Shown: positions 34,421 to 49,142, numbered from the stretch's first letter. The stretch: DNA of 64,000 nucleotides from Paramarasmius palmivorus (GCA_037176845.1 JAYKXP010000084.1:173429-237428); one strand, 5' to 3'. Numbers and translations: made by a program. Notes: a model not told the origin generated them from the letters alone.

Positions 34421-37400
34421 ATGCCTGCGCGCAGACCGTCAACTGCAGTCGCAGCTTCCAATGCGGGGGGAAGCTCTCTTTCGGCAGGTGCAAATTCGGG
34501 ATCCCGCGGCATGCACAAAAGCAGCGAATCCCATCATGTCCTTGCTGGTCCGGCAGTGACAGCCACACCTATCCAGAAGATCGTTCAGGTTTTAGTTGGG
34601 AGGCTGAAAAACAAAGTGCGTGTTGTTTTGGTTTTTTTTTGCGGGTTCATTCCAAGCTTATTTTTTCGTGTTTCTTGTCGTCTAGCTCCCTTCCTTTTCT
34701 GGTGTACCTCTGGACCAACTGGAAGCAGATACGGCCACTCAACAAACTATTGATTCCCTCGTCAACCTTTCGCATGAGACATTGGACACTATTGCCCTTG
34801 CACTGAGCGAGTTACTGGAGAAACTGTCAAACGTGTGTTAATCAATTCGTAGTCCTCTAACATGTTCCTGACACCACCTTAGCAAGTTGACAGTACAGGG
34901 CATCACTCAATAGAGGTACTCCAATCACAACTCTTCATCTTGAAAGTACTTTCGGTCGCTATGGCCTCCCGATGGAGCCAAAACAACGTCCGATCAAGTT
35001 CTCGCACAAGCAACCGCCCCGTGCCCGGATCTGAACCTGATCTTCCTTCCGTATCGTCTTCAAGGCGAGGACGGATAGTCTCAGACCGTTCCTCAACGCC
35101 TGTACAATGGTCCGAACCTCCACCCCTAGACGAAAGTTGCGCCAAATATGTTCTGAGCGTAATGGTGCTGTTCTTGCGTCAAACAGCTACCGAACCTTCT
35201 TTAGTCAGAGGCTCGACTCTGTTCTCAGATGTCTCTTTCAGAGATTACGAGAACAGCAAGGCCGTGATGGCTGCCTCGGCCATTGACATACAGATGGCCA
35301 ACAATATCAATGACACCAATGAAACCGAAGAAGAGCTTGCTTCTAACGCTACTGGCAGACCGGCCTCCCGGGTGCTCGAACGCGAATTGAGGGCGAGGGT
35401 GTCGTCCAATTCTGTCAGATCAGGCTCTGGCAGGATGAGCGCTACTACTGGATCAAGTACAATATTCCCTGGCCACGCCTTCATTTACGAGAACACCCAT
35501 ATGTCATCCGTCAATTCGAGACAAATCCTCAACACTCATATAGCCAAGTTTGCTGGAAGGGTCATTTTCAGCATCTCAGCATCAAATTGGAGGGCCGTCT
35601 TTTCGCGCTTGAGCAACAAGATCAGGCAGCTCGCTCTGCATGAGGAGAACTTTGACGCGGTAGATTTGCATGCTCTAGGTCATTGTCTATTGGATCGACA
35701 ACGACTGATGCAAGTTCTGAATGGTATGTTCCGTGCTCGGCTTCCGCAGCACTCCTCACTAACAAGAGTTGTCTCCCAGAGCTTTCGTCTCTATTGGTCA
35801 ACATGTCCAGCGATTCACATAAAGCCATTGCCGTACCATTACGCTCTGCAATCTGGTCCTGGATTGAACACTTTCCCGTAGAGTTCAACGAGGTGATACG
35901 TTCACGGAATAAGATGGAAGGTGCGACAGGTGTCTTTGACCTGCTTTACAAAAAGTGTGCTGGCAAAGAGATCGCATTTTGGCCTACGCTCACCGTCTTA
36001 CACTGTATCACCGATCGTACTTCCTGGGACCTTGAACAACAGTACGACGTGGGCAGACATACACCGAAGTCGAAGTTCAGCGAGGATTTGCGCAAAAACT
36101 CGGGTAACCCCAAGATGGCCGAGGTAGTGCTGGCGTGCGCAAACGATGTTTGTCGGGCCGCGATGCACGTCAAGCCTATGGGAGACGAAGTACCGTTGTG
36201 CTTGTTGGCGTATGATGTAGCACATGAAACCAAGGTACAAGTTGACCACTATGTCTTTTCGTCGGATTGATATTCACCACCCACTTCAGAGCAAACTTTG
36301 GAATCCCGCAAGGAAGTCGTTTTGGGAATATGTAACGGACCTGGACATCGCCCTTTATGCTGAAGCCCTTGTTTCTGTGTTCCGCTTTGGCTCAGAGGAA
36401 GACGGCATGGCGGTATTTATGACTTGCCTTGAACCTGAACGCTCCGATGCAGTCAAGACTGCTGCTGTGCGTGCACTACTGACCCTAGTTCAGGAGGTCT
36501 GTCTTCAGTTTTATTTTGGGTACATCATTGCTGATGATGAGTACAGTCAGCCCGGTATGGATGGCAGCGTTCGTTGGAGAACCATGGAGGTGAAATTGGC
36601 CCCCCGACTCCGTGATATATTCAAGGTGAATCGCCTCCTGTGATGATATAACACCTTGCTTACATTACTCAGGCTGCTAGTACGAAACGCCCTGAAACTG
36701 ACTCTTTGGGTAACTTGAAAAAGAGTTCAAACCGGCCTCGGATAAAGAAGCACATTCAAAGCAGTCTATCGGATCGAGAGATTCTACTCCTTGCCATTCT
36801 CTCCCTCTGGCGAGCACGAGCGACATTCTTCTTAAGTAACATGCAAGATCGAGATGCGGCATCTTGGACAGTCACTACGTCCAAGTTGTGGGAGGCAAAC
36901 GTTGACACTTCGGTCAAAATCTCAGCGGCATCGACATGTCTGCTGGAGGCGGAACTAGGGTTCCTATTAACACCGCAGGATCCTCTATATGAGGAGTGTG
37001 TGCAATGGCTAAAGACTTCCTTGTAAACAAATAGTTACTGTCTGTCGTATTTTGGGACTGACCTTGGCTTGTCCCTAGGTCTCAAACCTTGATCTGCGTT
37101 GTCACGCATCTCCTCAACACCAGGGATGATTTCGATCTTCAGCGTTTGTGGACGGGCCTCTCGCTTCAGTTATTGGAGCTCTTCGTTCGAAAGACCGATG
37201 TACGAGCACCAGTTGTTTCGGATACTGCGAAAGCTAACTACTCGAACAGGCTCCACATGTAAAAGAATTTCAAAGTCATCACTCACGCATTCCGGCTTTA
37301 CTCCTTACCGAGCTCTCCCTTCTGGTATCTCTTCCATCTGCAGACAGCGGCGTGTCTCATCTTGCAGCTCAAGGTCTTCGAATACTAGCGTTTGCTGAGA

Positions 37401-40400
37401 GGCAGGCTGAAGCCCCGGAGCACCCACTATCCAGTCAAGATGAATTGTCGAAGCGGTTTCCTGTCTATGAACGTCTAGGTGACCCCAAGGTCACTCTCGT
37501 TGGCCGCGTGGGACATCAGAAGAGAATACGCAAGCTGTTGAGGTTGATGCCTGCTTCTAGCATGATCCATATTTCGATGTGGCTGGAATGCTTCAAGCGA
37601 TGGAAAGCCTTAAGTGAGCTTATCGATGACACTCGTCCAGCATCTGATGATGGTCACAGCCAGAGACCCTGGTCACAGGTCCGTTCAAATCGATTCGTGT
37701 TTCTATTTTTTAAACTCTGTGGGTGTAGGAACAAATGCACCAATGGCAAAACTTGACTCTATTTCTGGCTGCGACTGGAGGTGCTTGTATCCCGGACGAC
37801 AAGAACCTCCAGCCCCTCACCAGCATTATCCCATCCAAGTTCCTTCCTGATCAAGTGCGGACAATTGAAAATCCATCTCAGTCGGTCTACGTTTTCGTGA
37901 ACCAAGTCACGCTCTATCTGTTTTCTGAAGAGCCTCAGATTCATGATACTGCAAGGGAAGCTCTAGGTGCTGAATTGAGCCCGCGTCTATATAGCAAACT
38001 GCTCAGTCATTTTGCCGAGTACGCTGATTTATTGTCTAGTAGAAGAACGGCCACTCATATCTTACCAAGAGTCGTTAACGCCGTGGAAAATAACGAAGAC
38101 TGGAGACAGATAGATTCTGGTAACGGGCAGGTTATGATGATGTTCATAGATCGGGTATGCCACCACAAGGACATTCAGTCTTCCGTACTCAACCTATTTA
38201 CAGTTCATGGCAGTTCTCAGAGCAATCGTCGAGAATAGTCAAGCACGCATGGAGGAAGTGATGAACATCGATATCAGCTCTACTTTGATGGGTCTCACGC
38301 GTCTCATAACAAGATTCGATATTAATCAGGACAACTACCGCGAGAAGATTAAGTTTTGCGCTCTCTGCGACATCGTATACGAAAGAACAGACACTCTAAC
38401 GCTTAGAAAAGACAGTACATCCCGCCACAATTTGCTGGATACCGTCGTCACATGGATTCGTGGTCCAGAGGTGTGTTCGGGCCTTTTTCTTCTTGACAGA
38501 GTCTCACTTCGTCCAGAATTCTGCCGATCAAATGCAGCAGTACGAGCTGAATATGGCGTGCTTGCGAACCTGTGTCAAGTTACTAGATCGTCTGCAACTA
38601 CGGGCACTTGACACATCCGCGACCGCGACTGGCGACGACAGCCTGCACTTCGTTTCCAGACAGTTTATTAAGTATCAAAGCATCCTTTTGAACGGGCTTG
38701 ACTTCTGTCTTGTTGATCCACCAGTACGTCTTGTGTTGTCGCTGATGAATAACGCTAATCGTCGAATAGACCTCAGACAGTACTTCTGATATTGGCTCCA
38801 TCCAGTCTGTAAGTATGCTTACAGTGATGCTGAACAAGATACTTATGCATGGTTCAGAGAATGCGAGCTTCCCATCGGGAAACGGACGTTAGAGAATTGG
38901 TTATTACCGGATTAGCCCACCTGGTGAGCTCGAACACGGAGAGTGGTTTCAAGCAGTGTCTTCCTCTCGCATACCATGAAGACAACCGGAAGCGCACAAT
39001 ATTCGCTCATGTCTTTGCTCGAGTAATAGGCCAAGGTACCAAGTTTGATCCGGAAGATCGCTCGCCTTCGACTTCCCGTCAGTCCCGTCTCGCGGATGTG
39101 AGCAATCTCATTTAGACAACTGCTTTTTGCTGACGTCCACTTGCAGCTGGTGAAAGATTCAGATGTGGGTGGTGGTCATTGACTTCACGTCCTATTTGCT
39201 CATTCTGCTTATAGCTATCTCTTGCTGTCGCAATTTGTGAAACTTGCCCTCCTGGCGAAGTGGATGGGATGATCTCCGTTCTTCTTAATCTCTTCAACAC
39301 CAGAGCATCGCTCATGAAGCTTTTGAAGGTGATGATAGATCGCGAAGTGGCACAGACAGGTTAGTCAGAAGTCAGCAATGATAGGCAACAACATTAACAT
39401 CATGTCCAGAGAATGAAGCGGCACTATTTCGTGGCAACAGTACCTGTACCCGATTTCTTTCAGCATTTGCCAAAATCCATGGATATAGCTATTTGCGTAG
39501 TCTCGTGGAACCATTGATCAGGAACATGGAAAGTCTTCCTGCCGGACAAGGATTCGAGCTGGATCCATCAAAAGCCGGCGAACAGGATGTATTGCAAAAT
39601 CGAAAGAACATTGAATATGTTGCCCAGTCTTTCTTGGACATTATAGGTTCATCAACAAGCAAGATACCGACGTGAGTAGCTATACTAGTCTATGAATACT
39701 GATCGCTGACGCAGGTGTGACAAAGGATGTTCCGCGAGATATGTGTTCATATAGGGAGGACAGTGTATGTTACCGTGTTCACGAGTCGCGTTATTTGAAC
39801 TTGATAATGTTTCTTGTAGGACTCAAAGGTGGCCAGAAGCGAAGTTTGCCGCCCTTGGTGCTTTCGTTTTCCTCCGGTGCGAATCATAGTCATGCCGTTA
39901 TCATCTTGTGCTGACGCTTGACCAGGTTCATCTCACCAGCGATAGTAGCACCAGAAACCATTGACTTGGACCCCCCGCATGATGCGCTTCGCCGTGGGTT
40001 GATGCTAATAGCGAAGATTATTCAAAACTTGGCAAACAACATCTTCTTTGGCAAAGAGGCTCATATGGTCGGTCTGAACGACTTTCTACGAGGCCATATT
40101 ACTCATGTCACTCGATACCTGAGTGAGCTAAATGTACGTCTGATTCTTTGCTATGAAGTCGAGTCTAACGTAGTTTACGTTAGAGATACGATCCCGGAGA
40201 AGGTGGAGATGACGAATGGCTTGGTACTACAACAGATGACACGGACATCATTGTGTTGCATCGATTTTTCGACAAACATGCGGACAAGATAGGAAAAGAG
40301 CTCTTAAGCATATCCAAACCTTCTGTGGAAGGCGACGCATCTGCCGTCAACGGAAAGAATGCTTGGGATAACCTTTGCACGTTACTTGTCGACCTCGGGC

Positions 40401-43400
40401 CCCCGCTGGAAGTGCCCAGGGCAAGCCCATTGACTAGCAGTGATCATCCGGAATTCATAGCTCTCATGAGCCGCTATGCAAACAAACCCACGGACTTGGT
40501 ACGCGACATATTCCTCGAAACAGCTGATCCCGAGGTAAGCTAAGCAATGGTGATCTACCTATGGACCTGACTTATCAAACCAGAATCCCCATGATACCGC
40601 CTATTTTGTTCTCCGTTTCAATAAGATCGACGTCGAGGCTTTGGACGTTGAGCTCCTGATGTATCACATTTTCAAGGTGCGACTAGCAGTATATTTGTTA
40701 CCTTCCCTAATTCACAACTGCCTTCTTTTCAGATTCTTCAGTCGCCAAAGTACAAAGACCGGTACTTCGATGTCATCTTGGACTGCACGGATCTAGCGGG
40801 GATTTCGGAGGTCCCTCTACGATGGTTGAAGTACTGTGCTGAGCTTGTACCTGTTGATATCCGACGAAACTTCATGCGAACTCATATCTTGAACGCCAAT
40901 ACAACAACGCAAAAATACCTTAGAAGGCTATACAATGTCTTCGCGGGTAAGATTAGATATTATACAGCGAAATACGAGCGTCTCATATTATTGCAGGCAC
41001 TGCGTTTTGCTCGGAAATCAAGGCTTCATCTTCATTACAGGATCTATTTAATCTCGTTCCCGCCGCAGTCATCGAATCACAGGCATTACGAGGACCATGT
41101 AGGTCTCTTTCATTCACTGAGTGTGCGACGTACTGACTGCTACGCAAGTGAGCTTGGAGCACGAGGCACCAGAAATATTCGAAGACGTAGTTTGGAAAAC
41201 AACCGACCACGCTCGGATTGCCAGCTCGCTCGCCGTTGGAGAAACGCATGTCAGAATAACCTCGGTATACTTTCTCAGCTTCTCTTGCTGATACCCTTTA
41301 CTCAATCTTGATTTCGTGCAGTCTCGGGCTATGAGCATCAACCCCAAGCTCAGCTGTCGATCCACCGAAATTGTATTGCTGGGAGACATCAGTGATGTTT
41401 ACAACGTACAAACTGGTCAAGAAGCAAACGAGTTTATCATCCGTCGCAGCCGGCAAGGTGACACTCTGTATTTCAGCTCGCCTGCTCGAGACGCAATCAT
41501 TAAGGTGCTGCATTCTTACCGTTCTATCGTAACGCCTGACTAACACCCACACTCAGAACATTCGGGCGGCTAAAGGACGCTTAAAGGATAATCAGGCTCC
41601 AATGACTGAACGATTCATGCGTTTCTCGAATGTGCCCGCTACTCTTCTACACGTCGGAATGTTGAGCATCGACCCGTGCGACGAAGAGCTCAGGTCTGCC
41701 GGTTATGACCTTCTCGGTGCTGTTTGCAAATACCTCAATTTTGATAAGAGTCCAATCGTTGCTGCTAAAGGTAAAGAATCAAGATTCATGCAGAAACGAT
41801 AATCACTCACAGTCAGCCTAGCTGGCTTCATTCCCGGAGACATCAACGCTTTTGTCATCAACCTCAGCACCCGTATAGCGCATTTTGCTCCTCAGCTAAC
41901 CCTCGACTTCATTTCTGAAGTTGCTGCAGCTATGACGGCCACAGAACGGAAGGTTATCATGCAAGTACTACAGCGCATCAACTGCTTGCGTTATATGAAT
42001 CCGTGGATCAAGAACCTTGAGAACTTCTGCAACCCTGCTAGTTCACTTTACGAGCGTTCCGGTGCACGTTTGCGAGACTGTATCAGAGTCTTAATCGATC
42101 TCACTATAACAATGCCTGAGGTACGGAAGTAACTCCTTTCAGTGACGTCGCTCACGGTTCTGGTGCAGCTCTCTGCAAATGCTGTTCAGCATCACGTCTG
42201 GGGCGAGATTGCAAAATTGGACACCTCTCTCATTGATATCGTCTTTGACGAGCTCGTGCGCACGGCCAGTGACGGAGGAATTGGCACACGTCGATGCGAG
42301 ATGATAGCCCACTCTATATCTGCCCTTTCTTCGATTAATATCCGAGGGCGACTGTACTCTCGTTTGCGCAAGGTAAGCGCGAATCCAGTCATTGGTAATT
42401 CTTCCCTGACCCTTTTCCAGGCTATTATTAAGGCTTCTCCCCGTCTGTCAAGAAACCCTTCGCACAATGCAGCATGGATGGAAGTTGGCACTCTTCTCCG
42501 GATAGCCCTCGTCGCTGGGTTTGAAGCAAATCAGCCAACTCACAACCAGCTCTACGTTTCCGAGGTCATCCATATAGTGACTCTGGTTGCTGGCGTTGGT
42601 GCCACGATCGTCCGAAAATCTGTCTATGGGATCATAGTCAACCTCCTTCAGGCCCTATACTTGGCACGAACAGAAGAAGGACCCGCTCCAGAACTCATGC
42701 AGCTCATCACGGAATGCTCGTCGTCCGATGTTCTTCAGCTCTTTGGTTTATCCAGAGTCACGTCTACCAGCGAGTATTCATCGTACGATATACCCAGCGA
42801 AAACTTGAAAGCCTGTATCGAGCTCCAGGAGCGACTTACTGCATTCCTTCTGAGGATATTAACTCTAGGATCGGGCAGCAAAGGTATGTACCGCCTTCAT
42901 TTCAGATATGAAGTGTAGATGGCTGAGTCTGTCCTTCAGGGCAATTAAACACATGGAGGGCTCGTTGGATGAGTCTGGCAACTTCATGTGCATTCCAGTA
43001 CTCTTCTATGATCCAAATGCGATCATTCATTGTTCTAGGAGCACTGGCTACCTCCGACGTGGATGATGACTTCATGTACCAAATGCTCATGGCGTTCCGG
43101 ACGGCACTACGACAACAGGATACCACGGACACCATGGCACTCGTGAGCATGCTACGGTGCATAACAAAGGTCGTCCCTGGATTACCAGCCGATTCAAGGC
43201 ACATTCCACAGCTTTTCTGGCTGGGTGTGGTATTCCTGCAGTCCAGCCACATGGCATTCTTCGAAGAGGCGACGAACCTCTTGACTGTTACCCTACAGGA
43301 GATGAAGAAAAGAGGGATGTTTAATGATACCCTGCAGAATACGTTACTTGAGGCGCGCTCACCCGTGGAGGAACCGGCTTTGCAGTTTGACAGTATGCTG

Positions 43401-44303
43401 CAGCTGTCTTTCGACTCCAACTTCTCGTTCTCTCTCGCAGCTATTCTATTCAAAGGGATGCGTCATAGTGGGCTCAGGGAATGCACAGAGACAGCTCTTC
43501 GTCGACTTCTCCGGCTGACGATTGAAGTGGCCACTGAGCATGAACGCATCAGCAATGGATACAGCGATACGTTAAATCCGGACGCACTTGGATACTTCCT
43601 GGCCCTCTTGCCTCTTTCAGCGACAATCAGTGACTATAACCAGCTACTGAAAGAGTGTCGTGCGGATGACAGCATACTTTTGGAAGCGGAATCGACTCCC
43701 CTAGACGAGACGTCTGGTACTCCTCAGCCTTCGATGGAGTTTTTGGGGATCAATGATCATAACACTGCGTTACTGGTGACATCGTTTGTTGGGGTCATGC
43801 TGACCACGGCGCAGGGAGATGACGCAGAGACGGAGATGCTCTACAGTTTGTTAGCTGAGATTGCCACAGTGTATCCTGAGGTTATACGGACTGCGTGAGT
43901 GCTTCTTTTCCTTTCAGTCACGACATTATCTGAATACCTCTGCAGCTATGACAGCCTTCGCGATCGAATAGAAGACACATTTGCCATTGCCTCGAACCCC
44001 TTCATTATCAACCACGCTTCTTCCATGATTCGTATGGCATTACTGGATGACCACATGTCTGTCAGAAGTGAGGGCCATATCAACGCACGGAGCGGCATGT
44101 TGCGTGGCTCATCATCGACATTGAACACTACAGATGAAGCCTCTTCGATTCATGGACCAGGAACCAACCATTTGAAAGCTCTTGAAGAGCAAGGGATGCA
44201 AGGAGTTGCCAGAAATCTTCAATTTGTTTCCTCACACAATTCATCTGCATCGTCAAGGATGCTCAACTTGATTGCTGATCTTGTCGCTCTAATCGTTTCA
44301 TGA
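34421..44303 (+). CDS. Neurofibromin/IRA-type Ras GTPase-activating protein
   Basis: Plus strand, ATG at 34421 ([19 protein letters not shown]) to the stop at 44303, with roughly thirty short introns; about 2,700 residues, near yeast IRA1/2. The long N-terminal part is helical-repeat-like (for example [41 protein letters not shown]). The RasGAP domain is at about 39.4-40.1 kb: arginine finger Arg at 39430-39432 in [12 protein letters not shown], and [16 protein letters not shown]. The Sec14/CRAL-TRIO-PH module follows at 40.2-41.5 kb ([35 protein letters not shown]). A helical C-terminal region ends the protein. Known role: switches off Ras, restraining cAMP/PKA and growth signalling. All junctions I checked keep frame, unlike several neighbours. 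One intron inside the GAP domain uses a GTGCGA donor (39880 region). Confidence 0.93.
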
Positions 44304-44687
44304 TTCCATCACGACTCTTGTGCCTTTCTTGCTTGTTTTCTTTTCGGGTGTTAGTTACTAGAACTCAATCGTCACTTTATTTTACTGCACATTCTATACT
44401 ATTTCTTGTCTTGGTATCTGTATCTTAACTCTAGCATCAGTTGTTATCAATATTTTCCATGTTATGTGTATTTCTTGTACAATACGTTCATTACCATCAC
44501 AAATGCATTGTTGAAGAGCAGTGAGCACAGTCAATATTCAATTTTTGATCGACGACGTCAAGGTCGCTTGCGGAGAGTACAAAACACGGTAAACTTAGCA
44601 GTTCTCCGGACCGCAAGCTTTACCCTGAATTACTTCCCTCGCGACTAGTGTCCCCCTGTCTTCTAAGTACTTCCACTTTATGCTCCT
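44304..44687. other. Intergenic region
   Basis: T-rich 3' flank of the RasGAP gene and upstream region of the coiled-coil gene. No gene seen. Confidence 0.45.
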
Positions 44688-47600
44688 ATGCGGGGCTCCG
44701 ACTCCCCTCCAGATACACCCTTGACCATGACCAGCAGTCTCGAGCATGCCACCAGCACCATCGACGACCTCACCGTGGCTTTGACCAACTTCTCAAGGCT
44801 TCCATCACCTGAACCTCAACTCTCGTGTTGCTGTGGAAGAGAGGATTGCGAGCATTTACAGACGTGGCATTCAGCAAAAGCGCGGTTGGAGAGCAGATTG
44901 ACATTGAGTGCTGGTCAGTGGCTCTTTACTTGTTTCGTCAAGCTCGGGAAGTAAGACTAATTTGGATCGTAGAGATTGGACAGGCTCTGTTACAGCGGAA
45001 CGAAGCATTCTCGAGACGCAATGAGGTATGTATTCTGCACGAGTACGAGTACTGCGCCCCCAGTTGTTCATTCATCTGCGATCATAGGCTTTGCTCAATC
45101 GGCAATCTCAGAAGGAGAGAGAGGATGATTATACCGAGTCAGAGGACGAGAGCAGCCTTGGAGACGAAGAATCGCGAATCTTGCAACTCTTAAGGGAGAA
45201 GAATGACCTCGAAAAGGCGTGTTCGATGTTTCTTTGATCATTGGGGCTGCCTGTAGCTGACTGAATACTCGCAGAGACTCACACAAGCACTCGTGAACTC
45301 AGAGGTCACTGAAGTGTCAAACAAAACATTGCTGCAAGAGCTTCAGGATGCAAAAGTGACCATATCGCGACTTTCTTCGCATCATGCTCGCTCTGCAGGT
45401 TGGGAGACCAGATTATCTGCGGCGACAAAGGAGAGGGATGATATGCAACAGGAGCGGGATTTTGAGTCGCAAAGAGCAAGATTGGCGGAATCGCGTTTTG
45501 CGGCCTTAAAGGACAAGACTTGTGCGTATCGCGTCATTGACTTTGGGTCACTTCTTGAACAACCCTTGCAGCTAAACTCCAGGCCGATATCCGAAGGTTG
45601 CAAGATGAGCTAGAAGAGAAGCGACAACATAGGCTGGAATCATCAGAGTCTGTCATTCAAGGTGCACGCTCTCAGATACAACTCCTCCAAGCAGCTGTAC
45701 GTTCAGCATTCAAGCTCGCATTCCTCCATCTCACACATACATCTAGCTCGGAAGCACAGTCACGAGTGACCAAAGCGAGATAACCCGTGTCCTCGAGTCA
45801 TTGGTGGACGATAACGAAGCCTTAAAACGGGATAATACCGAGTTGCAGACCTTACTTGGACAATCTCGCGACGACCTTTACACATTACAACAAGAAGTTG
45901 AGGAACAGCGTGCTGCTCTGAGCTCTCCCCGTCCTCGAGGTAGGCCTTATCAAGTTCTACGTTGTGCTCTTTCTGACATTACATTTAGCACCGACTCCTC
46001 TTTCTCCCCACTTGAGACATCACGCATACTCCGGAAGTATGCCACAATCACTAATGAGGGAGCAGCTAGTAAGCCATAACTGCTTTTGATGTCCTCGCTG
46101 TATATAACGTTCTCTACAGGCTCCGCTGTCTAGACCTGCAAGTCGACAAGACTGGAAACGCTCCTTTGTAAGGGTAGCACCCTTCTTCTGCCATCCAGTT
46201 ATTGACAGATATGCTAGGAACCATTGACACCCGAAACTAATAACCAACCTCTGTCACCCACAGAGTTCACCTTCCCTCGACAACCTCCTTCGCCATACCA
46301 AATCGAGCATCAGACAGATTTCTTGGATGACAGTTCAATCCCCGAGAAATCTAGAACCCACAAACCACTATTCTTACTCACCCGTTCTCGCGGTGTACAG
46401 ACAGACACTTATCCGGGCTTGCTAATAGCATCACCCACACCTACAGCATCGTCCGCTCCTACACCGTCGCCTGCACCAACGCCATCCCCTCATGACCCAC
46501 GTTCTGAAGCTTCCTCATATTCGGAATCTACCGCGTCCACAATGTCAACCTTGATTGAACGTATCTCTTCGTTACTCCGCCGTCTGAGCGAAGCAGACGC
46601 TTTGTCACTCACCAACCGGCTCAAGCGCCAACATCTCCGTGGTGCCGATGTTGGGCATCTATCCCGTACCACCATTAGCAACATCCTCAACGACGTAGCT
46701 GGCCTACGTGTTCAATTCAGGTTCCTCCTCGAAGACGACAAACTTATCACGACATGTACGAGAAAAGACCTTCGCGCCATGTTCAAGCTCTTCAAGGACC
46801 TGTTCTTCGAAATGGGCCAGATGCGCGTGACCCTGAACGATGTAATTCTCGACCCTACTATTGCACCCAAGGTTAGCGAGATGGCGCTGGATCCGAAGAA
46901 AGCAGAGGCGGCGAATGCAGCAAATGCCAGTGGTGTTGTTGGAGGTTGGATGGCACCCATCTCCAAACTCTTTGGAACTCAACCACAACGCGCGGAACCG
47001 AGTACTGCGGCATCCGGACCGGCTGGATTGATGAGAGTCCCGAGTGCTCGGGGCGCTACTCGGCCTCCGCGCTTTGCCCCGAAGAATGCGCCGGCACTTT
47101 CGGCGTCGGCAACAACAGTCAATGTCGAGTTTTCTGGGGCTGGACGTGCTGTTACGAGTACGTTCTCAGCGCATCCTTCACAAGACGATGATGGTACCGG
47201 TACTGGTACAGTAAAGATGTCGGCACCGTCTGGGTCCAGCACTTCTGGCTCATCGAGTGTCATGGGTATCTTTGCTGGTGCACCCAGACCTTCAACACCG
47301 GATAAAGAACCCTGGGTTGTTCTCCCACGGGCACCACGAAGGGTTCAATCCACTCTCAAACCCAATGAGATGTTCACACCCGCCAACCCCAATCGCTCAC
47401 AGACGTTGCAAGCCGAGGCCATCCTTAACCGAAATCGACTTTCACGGAATGTGGATGCGATACTTGATTCTGATCAGGGCCCAGCCGCTCGGGAAGGCGA
47501 TGAGGAACATGACTATGTTCCGCCATTGCTTCAACGCACGCTACATCGTCGTGGATTGTCTGATTCATCTATTCATTCGACGTTCCTACAAGGAGATACC

Positions 47601-48005
47601 TCCATGGCGAGTGATACTACTGTCATGTCCGGAAATGGTGAATCCTCGGCTGCAGAACCTTCGAGAGGGTCTGTTCTACAGGCACTCAGCAAGAAAGTGC
47701 AGAGTTTCCGCATAGGATCTTCTGGTACATCTGTCGCTATCACCCCCGCTTCGCCTGGCTCTTCCTACCGAGAGAGCTCACCACTTGCTGGTGAACGGAG
47801 ATCTCGTAGTAGAGACGTAAATGTTAGAGGAGTGTCGGGGCTGAGCAGCTTCATCACCTCATGGGCAACGACTGGCTCTGGCATGGACCCTGCTTTAACA
47901 CCACAAGCTTCACTGATGGTTGGAAGTCCTCCTAGATATGACGATTTCCTGGGCCGTAGGACCCCTGGTACTGATAGTGAAGATGGATATGGACGTAGTT
48001 ATTAA
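44688..48005 (+). CDS. Large coiled-coil protein, unknown function
   Basis: Plus strand, ATG at 44688 (MRGSDSPPDTPLTMTSS), several short introns up to about 46.2 kb, then one long exon to 48005. The N-terminal third has Cys-rich LSCCCGREDCEHLQTWH, which might bind metal, then an extended Glu/Gln/Arg/Leu heptad region (LLQELQDAKVTISRLSSHH, LQDELEEKRQHRLESS, LESLVDDNEALKRDN) predicted to form a coiled coil. The long exon has a helical block (LIERISSLLRRLSEADAL, VAGLRVQFRFLLEDD, RAMFKLFKDLFFEMGQMR) and a disordered Ser/Pro/Thr-rich tail with RRVQSTLKPNEMF. It looks like a cytoskeletal or scaffold protein conserved in basidiomycetes, but I recognise no named family. Frame appears intact. Confidence 0.7.
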
Positions 48006-48334
48006 TTCCCTTTTTTGTTTTATAGTCTTCCATCGGTTTTCTCTGTAAGTTAAGTGTATTATTCTGTCGTAGCTAGCACTGTCCATATGGATTCTTGTAT
48101 AACATCACTACGCTAACGGTACCCTAATCAAACACTTAGAGTTGCAGTCGTGCATTCTTAGTCTTAGCGCTCATGAAGCGCTCAAGCATTCGATTCAAAA
48201 AACGGTTGTATTCGCAAGACAAGATAAATTCTGGGGTACAGAGATCGTGTATAGGTAACGAGTCCGTGAACCGTGATAAAGTGAGCCATTGACCGAATTT
48301 TCCGTACCGACCGTCGAGCATATCGATTCTCGAA
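48006..48334. other. Intergenic region between convergent genes
   Basis: 3' flanks of the coiled-coil gene (plus) and the small secreted protein gene (minus). Nothing else seen. Confidence 0.45.
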
Positions 48335-49081
48335 CTAATGGTAACCGAGGGCGGCGAGGATGAGGCCCCAACTGATCGACTTCAAGAGGATGGCAACGTC
48401 GACCAAGCTACAAGGTAACCAGGTCAGCAACGTTTGAACAAAAAGAAGACATAAAGAATGGACTCACAGAATGGCAAGCAGCTTCAAGACACCGGCCAAG
48501 AGAAGCTCGACGCTGAAAAGGAGCTTGTTGACGATGATCTGGAGGGTGATCAAAAGCCCGCTGACGATGGGTAGCTTGATAATTCCAATAAAGAAGAGCT
48601 TGTTGATGGTTTTGACGAGAACCTGTACGGCGCTGTTAACATCAGAAGAACAGGGAACGTAAGACCGTGACTTACAATCAGAATTCCGGCGATGACCTTG
48701 GCCAGCTCGTCCTTGTTGTGAGGCTTTCCATCTCCACCCTTGGCGCTGAAAGCAACGAGGTCGTTGTCGGCGGTAGTGAAGGCATCGGTGAGCTGGACAA
48801 TGAGAGGAGCAACATTGGCGTCAGTAGCAGAGCCGTTGTCGACCAAGGCATCTATGGTGAACGGGCTGTTAGACGTGTCGACGCGTTGATTACATGGGCG
48901 TACCAATCTGGGGAAGGATGGAGTCGGTGGACGCCTTCAAATTGGCGAGGACAGCTTCAATGCTGTCTGCCTGCTGGCGCTTCACAACCTCATTGCCAGG
49001 GGCAGCGATGGGGTTGGCGAAGGTCACTAGACCGAACGTCAGGAAGACGAAGAAGAACGAGACTATGCGAGAGAAGAACAT
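48335..49081 (-). CDS. Small secreted hydrophobic protein (Agaricomycete type, hydrophobic-surface-binding-like)
   Basis: Minus strand, ATG at 49081, stop TAG at 48335-48337, about five exons. A signal peptide (MFFSRIVSFFFVFLTFGLVTFA) and a Lys-Arg site (EVVKRQQ) precede a helical region with LANLKASTDSILPQI and LIVQLTDAFTTADNDLV. The C-terminal half is very hydrophobic (IIKLPIVSGLLITL, LLLAGVLKLLAIL, ISWGLILAALGY). Proteins with this plan are common in mushroom genomes. The N-terminal half resembles hydrophobic-surface-binding protein A, which coats hydrophobic surfaces; the function here is not shown. Kex2-type processing after KR is plausible. Frame intact. Confidence 0.7.
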
Positions 49082-49134
49082 TTGGAATGCTGCTACTGAG
49101 AAGTGCTGCTGTCGTTCAGAGAAAAATTCTTGAG

Positions 49135-49142
49135 CTTTTATA
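49135..49142 (-). promoter_or_regulatory. TATA box of the small secreted protein gene
   Basis: TATAAAAG on the minus strand about 55 bp upstream of the ATG at 49081; the same spacing is seen upstream of the GH43 genes, pointing to strong regulated promoters. Confidence 0.5.

Noticed and set aside
47257..47715. Plus-strand 152-residue frame
   Set aside because: Alternate frame inside the Ser/Pro-rich tail of the coiled-coil gene.
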